Below, piece by piece: positions 1 to 11,111 of a stretch of DNA of 64,000 nt (its first letter is position 1; every line of letters begins with the position of its first letter). Below the pieces are notes generated by a model. The model saw nothing but the letters and a program-made list of their open reading frames with translations, did no database searches and was not told where the DNA came from. A program made the translations under genes and the position numbers. The stretch spans positions 124,001-188,000 of the forward strand of contig JALHMB010000001.1 in NCBI GenBank assembly GCA_022844275.1, written 5' to 3'. The DNA comes from Hyphomicrobiaceae bacterium (lineage in GTDB: Bacteria; Pseudomonadota; Alphaproteobacteria; Rhizobiales; Hyphomicrobiaceae).

Positions 1-1
1 C

Positions 2-316
2 GTGCTGCGCGCGGACGACACCTCTGCTGAAGCTCGTCTATGGAATGAGCTGACGGATCGCCGGCTCGGTGGCCTCAAGTTCGTGAGGCAAGCACCGATT
101 GCCAACCACTACGTCGACTTTCTATGTCGCGAGCGCAAAGTCATCATCGAGATCGATGGCGGCACTCACAGCGCAGATGCTGAAATCGCCAATGACGCCG
201 AGCGTACCGACAAGCTCAAGCAGCTTGGCTATCGGTTGTTCCGAGTTTCCAATGCCGATGTGTACGACAATCTTGATAATGTGCTGGATGCGCTGCTCAT
301 GTTTGTGAAGGTGTGA
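2..316 (+). CDS. DUF559 (Vsr-like fold) protein, 5' end clipped
   Basis: This is the C-terminal bulk of a DUF559-domain protein, a small family with an endonuclease-like fold related to very-short-patch repair enzymes. The residues AEARLW, FVRQAPI, YVDFLC and VIIEIDGGTH follow the order expected for the family, and the acidic and glutamate residues in VDFLC and IEIDGG are the presumed catalytic core. Homologues usually carry 10 to 20 more residues before the ARLW motif, and the frame is open to the window edge, so the GTG at position 2 is probably internal. Its substrate is unknown. The gene ends just before a REP-like hairpin. Confidence 0.8.
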   Translation: MLRADDTSAEARLWNELTDRRLGGLKFVRQAPIANHYVDFLCRERKVIIEIDGGTHSADAEIANDAERTDKLKQLGYRLFRVSNADVYDNLDNVLDALLMFVKV

Positions 317-341
317 TTGGGCTGCTGTCGCGCAAGCGGCT

Positions 342-386
342 GCCCCTCACCCCGACCCTCTCCCCGCCAGCGGGGAGAGGGGAAGT
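342..386. repeat. REP-like palindrome, copy 1
   Basis: A CCCTCACCCCGACCCTC lead is followed by a hairpin of CTCTCCCCGC and GCGGGGAGAG. The same layout occurs in a head-to-head pair at 15963-16076. It lies between a + strand gene and the end of aroB on -, where such extragenic palindromes usually sit. It may also stop transcription from either side, but there is no clear T tract. Confidence 0.7.
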
Positions 387-408
387 AGGGAGCGCCGCAG
401 GCGCACGA

Positions 409-1554
409 CTAAGCCCCCAACACCACCTCGCGTTCGAGGAACGCGGCAACATCCTCGGCCTCGACCTCGCGGGTGACGAAGGCATCGCCGATCGCGCGCA
501 TGAGAATGAAAGTAAGTCGGCCGGACTGAACTTTCTTGTCCTGCTGCATGAGGACGAAGAGCGTCTTTGGATCGGGGCAATCGCTGCCCGGAATGTGCGC
601 GATGCGAGTCGGTAAGCCGACGGCGCGCAAATGCCTCTCCACGCGCGCGGCCGTCCCTGCCGGACAGAGCCCGCGCTGCTCGGAAAAGCGCGCGGCCTGA
701 CACATGCCGATCGCGACAGCCTCGCCGTGCAGAAGGCGGCTTGAGTAGCCGGCCCAGGCTTCGAGAGCGTGACCGAAGGTGTGGCCGAGGTTGAGCAGCA
801 TGCGATCGCCGGTCTCGGTCTCGTCGCGCTCGACGATGCGGGCCTTCGCGGCGATGGAGACTTCGATGGCCTCGGTCAGGATCGCGGGATCATTGCCAAA
901 GAGGCGCTGCCAGTTCTGCTCGAGCCATCCGAAGAAGCGAGCGTCACCGAGCAGGCCGTACTTCGCGACCTCGGCATAACCGGCGCGCATCTCGCGGACG
1001 GGCAGCGTCGAGAGCGCCTTGGTATCGGCGAGGACCAGGCTCGGCTGATGGAAGGCGCCGATGAGGTTCTTGCCCTGGGGCGTGTTGATGCCGGTCTTGC
1101 CGCCGACGCTGCTGTCGACCTGGGCGAGCAGACTCGTCGGGATCTGCACGAAGCGCACGCCACGCCGCAGGATTGCCGCTGCAAAGCCCGCGAGATCGCC
1201 GATCACGCCGCCCCCCAGCGCAATGACGAGGTCGCCGCGTTCGAGCTTGAGCGCGAGCAGGCTCTCGCTCAAGCGCCCGAGCTCGGCGAAGCACTTGGTC
1301 GACTCGCCGGGTGGCATGGTGATGGTGCCGAGGTGGCGGTCGAACGTGCGGAGCGAGGCTTCGAGCGTGGCGAGGTGGTGCTTGGCGACGTTCTCGTCGG
1401 TCACGATAGCGGCGCGGGCCTTGCCGAAGCGAGAGACGATCATGTCGCCGGCGCGCGCGATGAGGTCGCCGCCGACGAGCACGTCATAAGAGCGCGCGTC
1501 GAGATCCACATGCACGAGGCGCTCGGCGCCGGCCGGCAGCTCAGGGCTCGCCAT
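409..1554 (-). CDS. aroB: 3-dehydroquinate synthase
   Basis: AroB converts DAHP to 3-dehydroquinate, the second step of the shikimate pathway, in the cytoplasm using NAD and a divalent metal. The 381-residue protein shows the glycine-rich ALGGGVIGDLAGF segment, the PTSLLAQVDSSVGGKTGIN block and the LLNLGHTFGHALE metal-ligand helix, all diagnostic of the family and at normal spacing. The start MASPELP is chosen because the longer frame upstream is arginine/serine rich and covers the end of aroK. The gene overlaps the end of aroK by 14 bases in the same direction, so the two are co-transcribed and probably translationally coupled. Confidence 0.97.
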   Translation of the reverse strand: MASPELPAGAERLVHVDLDARSYDVLVGGDLIARAGDMIVSRFGKARAAIVTDENVAKHHLATLEASLRTFDRHLGTITMPPGESTKCFAELGRLSESLLALKLERGDLVIALGGGVIGDLAGFAAAILRRGVRFVQIPTSLLAQVDSSVGGKTGINTPQGKNLIGAFHQPSLVLADTKALSTLPVREMRAGYAEVAKYGLLGDARFFGWLEQNWQRLFGNDPAILTEAIEVSIAAKARIVERDETETGDRMLLNLGHTFGHALEAWAGYSSRLLHGEAVAIGMCQAARFSEQRGLCPAGTAARVERHLRAVGLPTRIAHIPGSDCPDPKTLFVLMQQDKKVQSGRLTFILMRAIGDAFVTREVEAEDVAAFLEREVVLGA

Positions 1555-2176
1555 GAACAGCTCCGCTCGCGACTGCGGTCTCGATTGGATCGGGACGCGC
1601 GAGCAGGGCGGCGATGATCTCGCCGACGATGAGCTCGTGCGTGGTATCGCGGCTCTCGATCGTGATGTCAGCCTCCGCATAGACGGGATAGCGCTCGTCC
1701 ATCAGGCGCTTCATGACCGCTACAGGATCGTCGGCCTTGAGCAGCGGGCGGTTGTCGCGCTTGGCGACGCGGCGCATGAGCACGTCGAGATCGGCACGCA
1801 GCCAGACGCTGATGCCGGCCGCCTTGATCGCCGCCCGCGTCTCCGCGTTCATGAAGGCGCCGCCGCCGGTTGCGAGAACCTGTGGCCCGTTGCTGAGGAG
1901 CCGCTTGATGACCTTGCGCTCGCCGTCGCGAAAATACGTCTCGCCATGGTCCGCGAAGATCTCGGGGATCGTCTTCAGCGCGGCACGCTCGATCTCGTCA
2001 TCGGCATCGATGAAGGGGAGCCCGAGGGCAGCCGCAAGCCGGCGGCCGATCGAGGACTTGCCGCAACCCATGAGGCCGACCATGACGATGGAGCGGGCGC
2101 CGAGCTTGTCACGCACCTCCTGGGCGCGCGCGAGAAGTTCGCTCCTGTCCCGCTTCTTCCAGCCGAATCGCATCAT
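1541..2176 (-). CDS. aroK: Shikimate kinase
   Basis: AroK phosphorylates shikimate at the 3-hydroxyl with ATP. The 211-residue protein carries the Walker A loop GLMGCGKSS, the shikimate-binding FIDADDEIE and FRDGERKVIKRLL segments, and the LATGGGAF motif. It begins at MMRFGWKK; the open frame reaching further upstream has no family similarity. The N-terminal extension of about 25 residues before the P-loop is common in alphaproteobacterial AroK. It is the first gene of the aroK-aroB unit, and aroC sits separately near 42 kb. About 250 bases of noncoding DNA separate it from the divergent small gene at 2424. Confidence 0.96.
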   Translation of the reverse strand: MMRFGWKKRDRSELLARAQEVRDKLGARSIVMVGLMGCGKSSIGRRLAAALGLPFIDADDEIERAALKTIPEIFADHGETYFRDGERKVIKRLLSNGPQVLATGGGAFMNAETRAAIKAAGISVWLRADLDVLMRRVAKRDNRPLLKADDPVAVMKRLMDERYPVYAEADITIESRDTTHELIVGEIIAALLARPDPIETAVASGAVHGEP

Positions 2177-2423
2177 CGCCCGGCTCCGCGTGTTTCCCTG
2201 GCGGCAGCCGCGGCCGCGAAAAGCATTTTCTCGGGCCCCACGATATATCGCGCCTCCGTCCCGGCCCATCTCATGGTCCGCAATTCACACAATTGCAACA
2301 CGTGAGCCCTCGCAACCATGGAATAAGCCCGGTTAGAGCATTACCGGCGCCTTGGCAGGGGGGCCTCGGGCGCCATAATAGCGCCAAGGCGCCGGCCTAT
2401 CGGCAGAATGTACAGGACTTACG

Positions 2424-2570
2424 ATGCCCAGTCTTTTCAGGTTCTTGATGGTGGTTGCCGTCTTGTCGGCCATGACGGCCGGGGGCCTGTACATCCTGTC
2501 GGAATACTTCGAGCCCGATCCTCGGGAAGTTACGCAACCCGTATCCGGCGTCAAAGTGCGGCGTCAGTAG
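2424..2570 (+). CDS. Small single-pass membrane protein, conserved type
   Basis: This 48-residue frame reads MPSLFRFLMVVAVLSAMTAG and continues GLYILSEYFEPDPREV. It has one hydrophobic segment at residues 5 to 25 and then a short polar tail with the FEPDPREVTQPV stretch. Small proteins with one membrane helix followed by a xEPxPRE motif are, to my recollection, found beside aroK or xerD in many Hyphomicrobiales. Their function is unknown. The stop codon is immediately followed by the ribosome binding region of the next gene, so the two form one unit. No strong ribosome site is visible upstream, which lowers certainty on the exact start. Confidence 0.65.
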   Translation: MPSLFRFLMVVAVLSAMTAGGLYILSEYFEPDPREVTQPVSGVKVRRQ

Positions 2571-2582
2571 GTGAACCCCGCA

Positions 2583-4649
2583 ATGGCCAGAACGCCTTCC
2601 AGTGCAGTAGTCAGGACGGCGGCCTTACTTATCCTCTCAACCCTGGCGCTCAGCGGCTCCCTGCCCGGTGCATCATCGACTGTCGCTTCGGCTCAGGACT
2701 CCTGGATCTTTCCCTGGGACCAGCGGGCTCGCCGGGGCGGCGGGTCGGATAGCTCCGGCCCTCGAGAAGGCGACCGGCCGCTGGAGCCCAAGGGCGGGCG
2801 GAACACCTATCCGAGCGAGACTGACGAGAGACTGCGCGGAGACAGCGCCCCCAACGCGTCAGGACCGCGCAGCGCCGCCCCGATAGCTGTCGACCGGCAG
2901 GAGCTGGCGCCGTTAGCGACGCCACCTCCCGAACCGCCGCCGCCAGCCTCGGCCGGGGCGATGCCGCCGCCATCGTCTCAATGGGATACGCGCACGACGC
3001 CCATCCCGGACGAGCGGGGCTTCGACGACAGGGGCTTCCTGCCAGCCCCTCGCCGTGATCGTGAGTTCGCACCGTTCGCGCCACAGCCTGCTCCGCCGCC
3101 TGCACGCTCCTCTGCTTACCAAAGGCCGCAACTCCCATCGGCTGCGCCAGCACGCGTGGCGCCGCGACCATCACTGGACGGGATCACGGCAATCGAGCCG
3201 AAAGTGCTCGAGGACATCGTGGACGGCGTGGAGCTGCCACCGAAATCAGCGACGATCGCGGCACTCTGGCCCGAACCCTGGCGCGCCGCCAGCGGACAAG
3301 TATCGCCAGCCTTCGAGGCCATCCGCATCGAGGCGCTGCGTCGCGCCGGCGCCGTCGATGCGCTGAAAGCCGTGCTCGACCGGGCAACGCCGCCGCAAGA
3401 ACCTGTGCTGGCGGTCGTCGTATTGCGGGCACAGCTCCTCGTCGGAAATCGCGAGGCCGGCTGCGCACTCGCAGGCGAGGCCATCCGCAATCGCGCATCA
3501 CTGCCTGCAAGTTTCCGTCGCGATGCCGTGCTCGCGGCCGGCTACTGCGGGCTTGCCGGTGGCAATGCCGAGGCAGCCAAGCTGACGGCCGACCTCATTC
3601 GCGGCGAGAAGATCGACGCGCCCTTTGCGCTTGCTGTCCTCGGCGGCGCCGGCAAGGACGGCAAGGCGCCACCACCTCTCCCCTCGGCGATCGGCATTCT
3701 CGATTATCGGATCGGCGAAGTTGCAGGCCTCGTCTGGCAGAACACGCTCGTCGATCGCGCGGAGCCGGCCGTGCTCGCGATCATCCCGACGGCGCAAACG
3801 GTCGATCCGGGCCTCAGGATTGTCGCTGCCGAGCGCGCTGCGCGGTTGGCTCTCGTCCCGCCCAGTGTCCTCGGCGAACAGTACCGCGCCCTGCCCGTGT
3901 CGGCCGACGATGTGGCGAACGGGCTCGCGACGCGGCAGACGGGGGCCATGCGACGCGCCGTGCTCATGCAGGCTGCACTTGCCGAGCGCTCACCAGACAA
4001 AAAAGCCCGGCTGATCGCCGCTCTGCTCGATGACGCCAGCAAGGCGGGCCTCAGGGCAGCCGTTGCGCGTACGCTCGGTCCTACGATCGAGCAGATGCGC
4101 CCATCGCCGGAAATGGCGTGGTTCGCCGACAGCGCGTCGGAGATCCTCGTGCAGTCCGGACGTGGGGATGCGGTTGAAGGCTGGGCCTCACTCACCCGCG
4201 ACCTCTATCATTGGCGTGTGCTCGGTGCTCTCGCGAGCGAGACCGACGCGCCATCGAGCAGCGCGCTGGCAAGCCTCGATCGGATCGCACACGCCGGCCG
4301 GATCGAGGCGCCGCGATTGCACCGCGTCGTAACCGTACTCGATGCCCTCGACGTGCAAATACCCATCCCGCTGTGGGAGGCGGCAAGTCGCACGCCACAG
4401 CCGACCGACGGTCATCTTCCGGCGACGGGCGTGCTCGGCGAACTCAAGACGGCAAGCGACAAGCGCGAGGGCGGCCGCACCATCCTGCGCGCGGCCCAGG
4501 CGCTCGGTCCGGCGAGCGCGCCCAACGCCAATCTGCTGACGCTGGGCGATATCATCCGAGCGCTCAAGAGCGCGGGCTTCCAGCGTGAAGCACGCGCCCT
4601 CGGCATCGAGGCACTGATCGATAGCTGGCCGACGGCAGCCGGCCGTTAG
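2583..4649 (+). CDS. Large exported alpha-helical protein of unknown function
   Basis: The protein has a signal peptide (hydrophobic TAALLILSTLALSG, predicted cut after VASAQ) and then a proline- and arginine-rich disordered stretch to about residue 180. About 500 residues of alanine-rich helical sequence follow, resembling a repeat solenoid. I recognise no catalytic motif. The ATG at 2583 is preferred over GTG at 2571 because AGGTGA lies nine bases ahead. Proteins of this general form are found next to aroK in related bacteria, and the position right after the 48-residue membrane protein suggests a joint envelope role. That role is inference; the function is unknown. Confidence 0.6.
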   Translation: MARTPSSAVVRTAALLILSTLALSGSLPGASSTVASAQDSWIFPWDQRARRGGGSDSSGPREGDRPLEPKGGRNTYPSETDERLRGDSAPNASGPRSAAPIAVDRQELAPLATPPPEPPPPASAGAMPPPSSQWDTRTTPIPDERGFDDRGFLPAPRRDREFAPFAPQPAPPPARSSAYQRPQLPSAAPARVAPRPSLDGITAIEPKVLEDIVDGVELPPKSATIAALWPEPWRAASGQVSPAFEAIRIEALRRAGAVDALKAVLDRATPPQEPVLAVVVLRAQLLVGNREAGCALAGEAIRNRASLPASFRRDAVLAAGYCGLAGGNAEAAKLTADLIRGEKIDAPFALAVLGGAGKDGKAPPPLPSAIGILDYRIGEVAGLVWQNTLVDRAEPAVLAIIPTAQTVDPGLRIVAAERAARLALVPPSVLGEQYRALPVSADDVANGLATRQTGAMRRAVLMQAALAERSPDKKARLIAALLDDASKAGLRAAVARTLGPTIEQMRPSPEMAWFADSASEILVQSGRGDAVEGWASLTRDLYHWRVLGALASETDAPSSSALASLDRIAHAGRIEAPRLHRVVTVLDALDVQIPIPLWEAASRTPQPTDGHLPATGVLGELKTASDKREGGRTILRAAQALGPASAPNANLLTLGDIIRALKSAGFQREARALGIEALIDSWPTAAGR

Positions 4650-4651
4650 GG

Positions 4652-5149
4652 CTATTCCGCCGCGAGCAATCCACGGTTCTGTCCGGTTCCGCCGGTCGCG
4701 GGTGCCATCGTCGCAATGCGGCCGAGCGCCTCGACGAATGCCGCACGGCCTCCTTCAGGCAGCACGCCCAAGAGGATCTGGTCGACCTCTGCGGCGCGCA
4801 AGCGGAAGCTCTCGAGCAGCGATTTACCCTCGTCCGTGAGCCGGAGGACATTCGAACGCGCGTCGTGGCGCGCGCGACGACGAGCGATCAGGCCCTTTCG
4901 CATCAGGCGGCGTACGAGATCGGCCGTCGTCGAGCGATCGATGCCCGTTGCATCCACCAGGCCGACCTGATTGGTCCCCTCGCGCTCGCCGACGACAACG
5001 AGCACCGCGAGCTGGCGCGGCGTCAGACCGGTATCGGCAAACGCCGCCGCGAAGGCTTCGTCGGCCGCCTGCTGCGCGCGGTGCAGCAGGTGCAGTACGC
5101 AGCCATTCAGATCAAATCCGGTCACGCTTTCCTGGTTCAAAGTGCACAT
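4652..5149 (-). CDS. MarR-family transcriptional regulator
   Basis: This 165-residue protein has the winged-helix layout of MarR regulators: a dimerisation helix, LTPRQLAVLVVVG, the recognition helix region GIDRSTTADLVRRL, and the wing RRRARHDARSNVLRLTDEG. Such proteins usually repress a neighbouring gene until a small phenolic or oxidant ligand binds. It starts at MCTLNQES, where GAGGGGGA lies close upstream; a start six codons earlier is possible. It is divergent from a LysR gene with about 150 bases between, and a GTTGATCAAC palindrome in that gap is a candidate operator. It ends two bases after the convergent gene at 4649. Confidence 0.88.
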   Translation of the reverse strand: MCTLNQESVTGFDLNGCVLHLLHRAQQAADEAFAAAFADTGLTPRQLAVLVVVGEREGTNQVGLVDATGIDRSTTADLVRRLMRKGLIARRRARHDARSNVLRLTDEGKSLLESFRLRAAEVDQILLGVLPEGGRAAFVEALGRIATMAPATGGTGQNRGLLAAE

Positions 5150-5267
5150 TCCCCCTCGATAGCCCATCGGTGATCAGGCGTGCATTCGGTCCCGAGAGAC
5201 CGAAACGCGCTTTAGATCGGATGCCTACGTCGCAAGTATCGAGATCATCCGGCGGGGGAGTTTGACT

Positions 5268-5277
5268 GTTGATCAAC
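5268..5277. promoter_or_regulatory. Palindrome GTTGATCAAC, candidate MarR or LysR operator
   Basis: A perfect 10-base palindrome lies between the divergent MarR and LysR genes, about 27 bases before the LysR start. MarR proteins often bind short TTGA/TCAA-type palindromes. The assignment is inference from position and symmetry only. Confidence 0.35.
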
Positions 5278-5303
5278 GAACGGCAATCCTCTAAAAATTG
5301 GCT

Positions 5304-6197
5304 ATGGCTGTCAAAAAACGCACAGCATATCCGGACTGGGAAGATGTGCATTTCTTCCTAGAACTGGTGCGCCTCGGGAGCCTTTCGGCAGCCGCGAGAG
5401 CCCTGGGCGTGACCCATGCGACCGTCGGCCGGCGGCTCGCGTCACTCGAGACAGTACTCCGTGTGCAGCTTTTCGACCGGCACGACGGCCGATTCACGCT
5501 GACGGCGGCCGGAGAGCGCGCCGCGGCGGCGGCCGCCGCCATGTCGGATGGCGCCCAATCGATCCGTCGGCTCGCAGCCGGCCCCTCCGACGCGGTGATC
5601 GGGAAAGTCCGCCTCACGGCGACGGAGATATTCGGCTCCTACTTCCTCATGTCGCGGATGCGCGAGCTGATGGAGAAGAATCCCGGCCTCGAAATCGAAG
5701 TGGTCATCAGCAGTCGCAACCTCAGCCTTGCGCGGCGCGACGTCGATCTGGCCATCCGCCACTCGCGGCCTGAAGGCGCCAACGTGATCACGCGCAAGAT
5801 CGCGGACTACGCGAGCTACTTCTATGCCGACCGGCACTATGTCGAGACGCACCGGGATGGCCCACTGGATTTCATCGGTTTTGCCGACGACGTTGCCCAT
5901 GTCGAAGCGGCAGAGCACTGCGCGCGGGCGGTCGGCAACACGCACCGCTACTCGCTGAAGGTCAATACGCTCTTCGCGCGCCTGGCCGCGGCGCGCGGCG
6001 GCCTCGGAGTCGGGCTCATTCCGAAGTTCGTCGCCCACCAGTATCCGGATCTCGTGGCCGTTGATGTCGGCGGAGAGCCCTTGATCCGCGAGTTGTGGCT
6101 GGTCGCGCACCCGGACGTCCGGGGCGTAGCGCGGCTCCGTGTGACATTCGACTACATCGCCAATGCCGTGGTCGGCGCCCGCCACATCCTCATGTAA
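5304..6197 (+). CDS. LysR-family transcriptional regulator
   Basis: The N-terminus (DVHFFLELVRLGSLSAAARAL, then THATVGRRLASLE and LFDRHDGRFTLTAAGE) is a canonical LysR helix-turn-helix and linker, followed by a substrate-binding domain of about 200 residues. At 297 residues it has normal length. The ATG at 5304 is preferred to the TTG two codons upstream. It is divergent from the MarR gene and convergent with the solute-binding protein gene, so no target is obvious apart from possible self-regulation. The variant helix reading VTHATVGRRL resembles LysR proteins that often occur without an adjacent target operon. Confidence 0.88.
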   Translation: MAVKKRTAYPDWEDVHFFLELVRLGSLSAAARALGVTHATVGRRLASLETVLRVQLFDRHDGRFTLTAAGERAAAAAAAMSDGAQSIRRLAAGPSDAVIGKVRLTATEIFGSYFLMSRMRELMEKNPGLEIEVVISSRNLSLARRDVDLAIRHSRPEGANVITRKIADYASYFYADRHYVETHRDGPLDFIGFADDVAHVEAAEHCARAVGNTHRYSLKVNTLFARLAAARGGLGVGLIPKFVAHQYPDLVAVDVGGEPLIRELWLVAHPDVRGVARLRVTFDYIANAVVGARHILM

Positions 6198-6249
6198 ACG
6201 CGGAGCGGGCCCCGCGCTCACATTGCACCAACGTTAGCGCCGTTGACGG

Positions 6250-7830
6250 CTACTTCGGCAGCAGCCAGACGTCCGACAGATCCTGGCCTAGATAGTGGCT
6301 CGGCATGGCGTACCAGCCCTTGAGTCGCGTTGGCTGGACGACAATTCGCTGGAACCACAGGAAGGGCACGGCATTGGCTGTCGTGAGCACATAGCGATCG
6401 AGCTCGTTGACGAGCCGCTTGCGTTCGACGGGGTGGACGGCGCGCTGCTGCTCCTTGTAGAGGTTGTCGATCTTGTCGTCCTGGTGATCGGAGTAGCCGA
6501 CGGCCGTAAGTCTCTTCGAGAGCATCTTCGTGAACTGCAGCGTCGGATCGTCCGTGTAATCGGAGATGAACTCGATCGCGACGTCGAAGTTGCCGCCTGA
6601 GAGAGCCGCCTGGTAGGGCGCCGTCTCGAACTGCTCGTGCACGGCCGTGACGCCGACGCGCCGCCACTGGTCCAGCAGATAGACGCCCGCGGCTGTATAG
6701 GGATCCGTCGCCGAACGGTTCAGGAGCTTGAAGGAGAGCTTGTCGACGCCGGCCTCCTTTAGAAGCTTAGTCGCTTCCGCGCGGGCGGCTACCGGGTCCT
6801 TGCCGAAGCCGGGAATCTTGACGAGCTCGCTCTCGGGTAGTGCCATCTCGTAGCCCGGACGGGCGACGCCGCCGACATAGCGGATGGCGGCGATCTTGCC
6901 GAGCGCCGCGCCGCCGCCCCAGCGGTCGATCGCGAGAGAAAGGGCCTGGCGGACCTTCTCGTTGTCGAAGGGTGGGCGCTTGGTGTTGAAGATGACGATC
7001 AGCGCCGATGTCAGCGGCTGCTCTTTCACCCAGACCTTGTCACCGAGCTGCGCGACGAGCTGGTCACGCTCGGCCGGCGAGCGGAAACGGAACTCGGCAT
7101 CGAATTGACCGCCGAGAAGACCTGTCAGCACTGTCGCCGACTTCACGAAGAAGGCCTTGTAGCCATCGAGATAGGGAAGGTCCGGCTTGAAGTAGCCGTC
7201 GAAGCGCTTCGCGGTCCATGTTGCGCCGCGCACGTGCTCGACGAACGTAAAGGCGCCCGAGCCCATGATCTCACGTTCGGGATAGCGCGGGTTCTCTTTC
7301 AACTTGGCGGCGCTGTAGATGCAGTTGAAGGGCGATGCCAGCAGCGGCAGGACGCCGGCAACCTGCGTCTTCATTTTGAAGATGACGGTCAGATCGTCCG
7401 GCGTCTCGATGTCGCCGAAGTCCGAATAGTAGGACCGTCGCACCGAGACGATGCCCTCCAGCGGCCGGATGATGCGCTCGAAGCTGGCTTTGACGTCAGC
7501 TGACGTCAGCGGCGAGCCGTCGTGGAACTTGATGCCCTTGTGCAGCTTGAACGTATAGCTCATGCCGTCCGGCGCAGCCGTCCAGGACTCGGCCAGATCG
7601 CCAGTCACGTTCGGATAGGTCTTTCCGTGGAACTTGAGCAGCGTCGAATAGTGCGGCGCGATGGGGTGCGTGTGCCCGAACGTCGTATTCGAGTGGCAAT
7701 CGTAGTTCGGTGGCTCTGCGACGACAGCGAAATTGAGGATGCCACCGCGAACGGGGGTCTCCGCGCCCGCGGCACCGGGCAAGGCGAATGCGGCTGCGAC
7801 GGCCAGCAGCCGTCGGACAGTCTTGCTCAT
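6250..7830 (-). CDS. ABC transporter periplasmic substrate-binding protein (family 5)
   Basis: The 526-residue protein belongs to the SBP_bac_5 family that binds peptides, nickel chelates or related solutes for ABC import. It has a signal peptide (MSKTVRRLLAVAAAFALPG, cut near AGAE), the early block LAESWTAAPDGMSYTFKLHK, and GIKFHDGSPLTSADV, which are standard for the family. The start has GGGAGA seven bases upstream. No permease or ATPase gene is next to it on either side, so it is an orphan receptor here and its ligand cannot be read from context. Confidence 0.9.
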   Translation of the reverse strand: MSKTVRRLLAVAAAFALPGAAGAETPVRGGILNFAVVAEPPNYDCHSNTTFGHTHPIAPHYSTLLKFHGKTYPNVTGDLAESWTAAPDGMSYTFKLHKGIKFHDGSPLTSADVKASFERIIRPLEGIVSVRRSYYSDFGDIETPDDLTVIFKMKTQVAGVLPLLASPFNCIYSAAKLKENPRYPEREIMGSGAFTFVEHVRGATWTAKRFDGYFKPDLPYLDGYKAFFVKSATVLTGLLGGQFDAEFRFRSPAERDQLVAQLGDKVWVKEQPLTSALIVIFNTKRPPFDNEKVRQALSLAIDRWGGGAALGKIAAIRYVGGVARPGYEMALPESELVKIPGFGKDPVAARAEATKLLKEAGVDKLSFKLLNRSATDPYTAAGVYLLDQWRRVGVTAVHEQFETAPYQAALSGGNFDVAIEFISDYTDDPTLQFTKMLSKRLTAVGYSDHQDDKIDNLYKEQQRAVHPVERKRLVNELDRYVLTTANAVPFLWFQRIVVQPTRLKGWYAMPSHYLGQDLSDVWLLPK

Positions 7831-7965
7831 CGGACGTTCTCTCCCAGACATTCTGTTTGGCGCGCACGAGCCAGCGCGTTGAGGCCATATTGGCACCGGC
7901 GAGCACGCGCGCCAACGGCGCAGCGGTCTGCCTGCCACGCGTAGGGAGAGGGGCAGCGCGCGAAC

Positions 7966-8430
7966 TCAGGTATCGTGATCAGGATGCTGGCGGCTCGCGA
8001 ACCGAGGAAGCTCGCCGGCGGGTATGTCATCCTCCGTGCGGACACCGGGAAGGTCGAGAATTTTTTCTAAAAAGGGTAGGCGGCCCTCGATGCCAAACTG
8101 CTCGGTCGGTGAAACCCGGGAAGGATCGTCGAGCGAGCCGAGTGACACTGAGATCCGGTCGTTCTCCAGCACGCGATACGTAAGCGGCGTGCCGCAATCA
8201 CGGCAGAAGCCACGCTCGGCGGCCTCCGACGATCGAAAAGTGCCGGGCGCTCCCCGCGTCCATGCGAGGTCCTTGGGCGGCACACCGGCGAGCGGCGCGA
8301 AATAATTGCCGAAGGCCTTCTGGCACATGCGGCAGTGGCAAATGGAGGCGCCGGTCGGCTCCGAATAGAGCGTGTAGCGAACCGCGCCGCACTGACAGCC
8401 GCCGGTATGAATTGGTGTCCGTTCAGCCAT
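7966..8430 (-). CDS. GFA-family (DUF636/CENP-V) zinc protein
   Basis: This 154-residue protein is a member of the glutathione-dependent formaldehyde-activating (GFA) family. It has the zinc-binding cysteines in GGCQCGAVRY, CHCRMCQKAFG and FCRDCGTPL at the usual spacing. Most members have no proven activity, and the link to formaldehyde-glutathione adduct formation has been shown for only a few. It is a single-gene unit between the solute-binding protein and proline iminopeptidase genes, on the same strand as both. I chose the start MAERTP, which lies just ahead of the conserved HTGGCQCG. Confidence 0.9.
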   Translation of the reverse strand: MAERTPIHTGGCQCGAVRYTLYSEPTGASICHCRMCQKAFGNYFAPLAGVPPKDLAWTRGAPGTFRSSEAAERGFCRDCGTPLTYRVLENDRISVSLGSLDDPSRVSPTEQFGIEGRLPFLEKILDLPGVRTEDDIPAGELPRFASRQHPDHDT

Positions 8431-8517
8431 TGGGGACCTCGCTCCTTTGCTGCTGCTCCTCGCCAGAATAACGCGCGAGGGAAGCAAAAGGAGCCCGGTC
8501 GAAAGATCCGTGAATGC

Positions 8518-10807
<2,290 letters not shown>

Positions 10808-10898
10808 TGCGCAGTTTCCTCTCTCGGCGTGCCAGTGCTCGGTGTCGGTGCATTTCGCGTGGAATTTCGCGGCGCACCATAGTGCGACGGCGCCCACT

Positions 10899-10970
10899 AA
10901 AGCAACGGACTTGAAATTCACCTCAGTTCGGGACTGGGCGAGGAGTGAATTCCAAGTCCAACGTTGCTTT
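10899..10970. repeat. Long imperfect inverted repeat in the fabI-icd gap
   Basis: The 304-base gap 10808-11111 holds an inverted repeat. The left arm 10899-10924 begins AAAGCAACGGACTTG. The right arm 10940-10970 is its reverse complement apart from a 3-base bulge, one mismatch and small end differences. The loop is about 15 bases. On the - strand it lies after fabI and 90 bases before icd, so it could end fabI transcription or act as a leader or operator structure for icd. No T tract follows it directly. I see nothing else recognisable in the gap. Confidence 0.7.
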
Positions 10971-11111
10971 AGAAAGGAGATTATCTCAAAGCGTCTCTGG
11001 ACATTGAATGCGACTCCGAGACCGGGCCCACGCACGGTTCGCATTGAAGGTCCGACGCTTTGATGGAAGCGCCATGCAACGTAAGTCTGGGGTGTCCTGC
11101 GCTTTTGGGCC

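Noticed and set aside
6250-7830. Solute-binding protein as part of a nickel import operon with the NikR locus
   Set aside because: It lies 16 kb away, has no permease genes, and its own upstream region shows no GTATGA-N16-TCATAC site.
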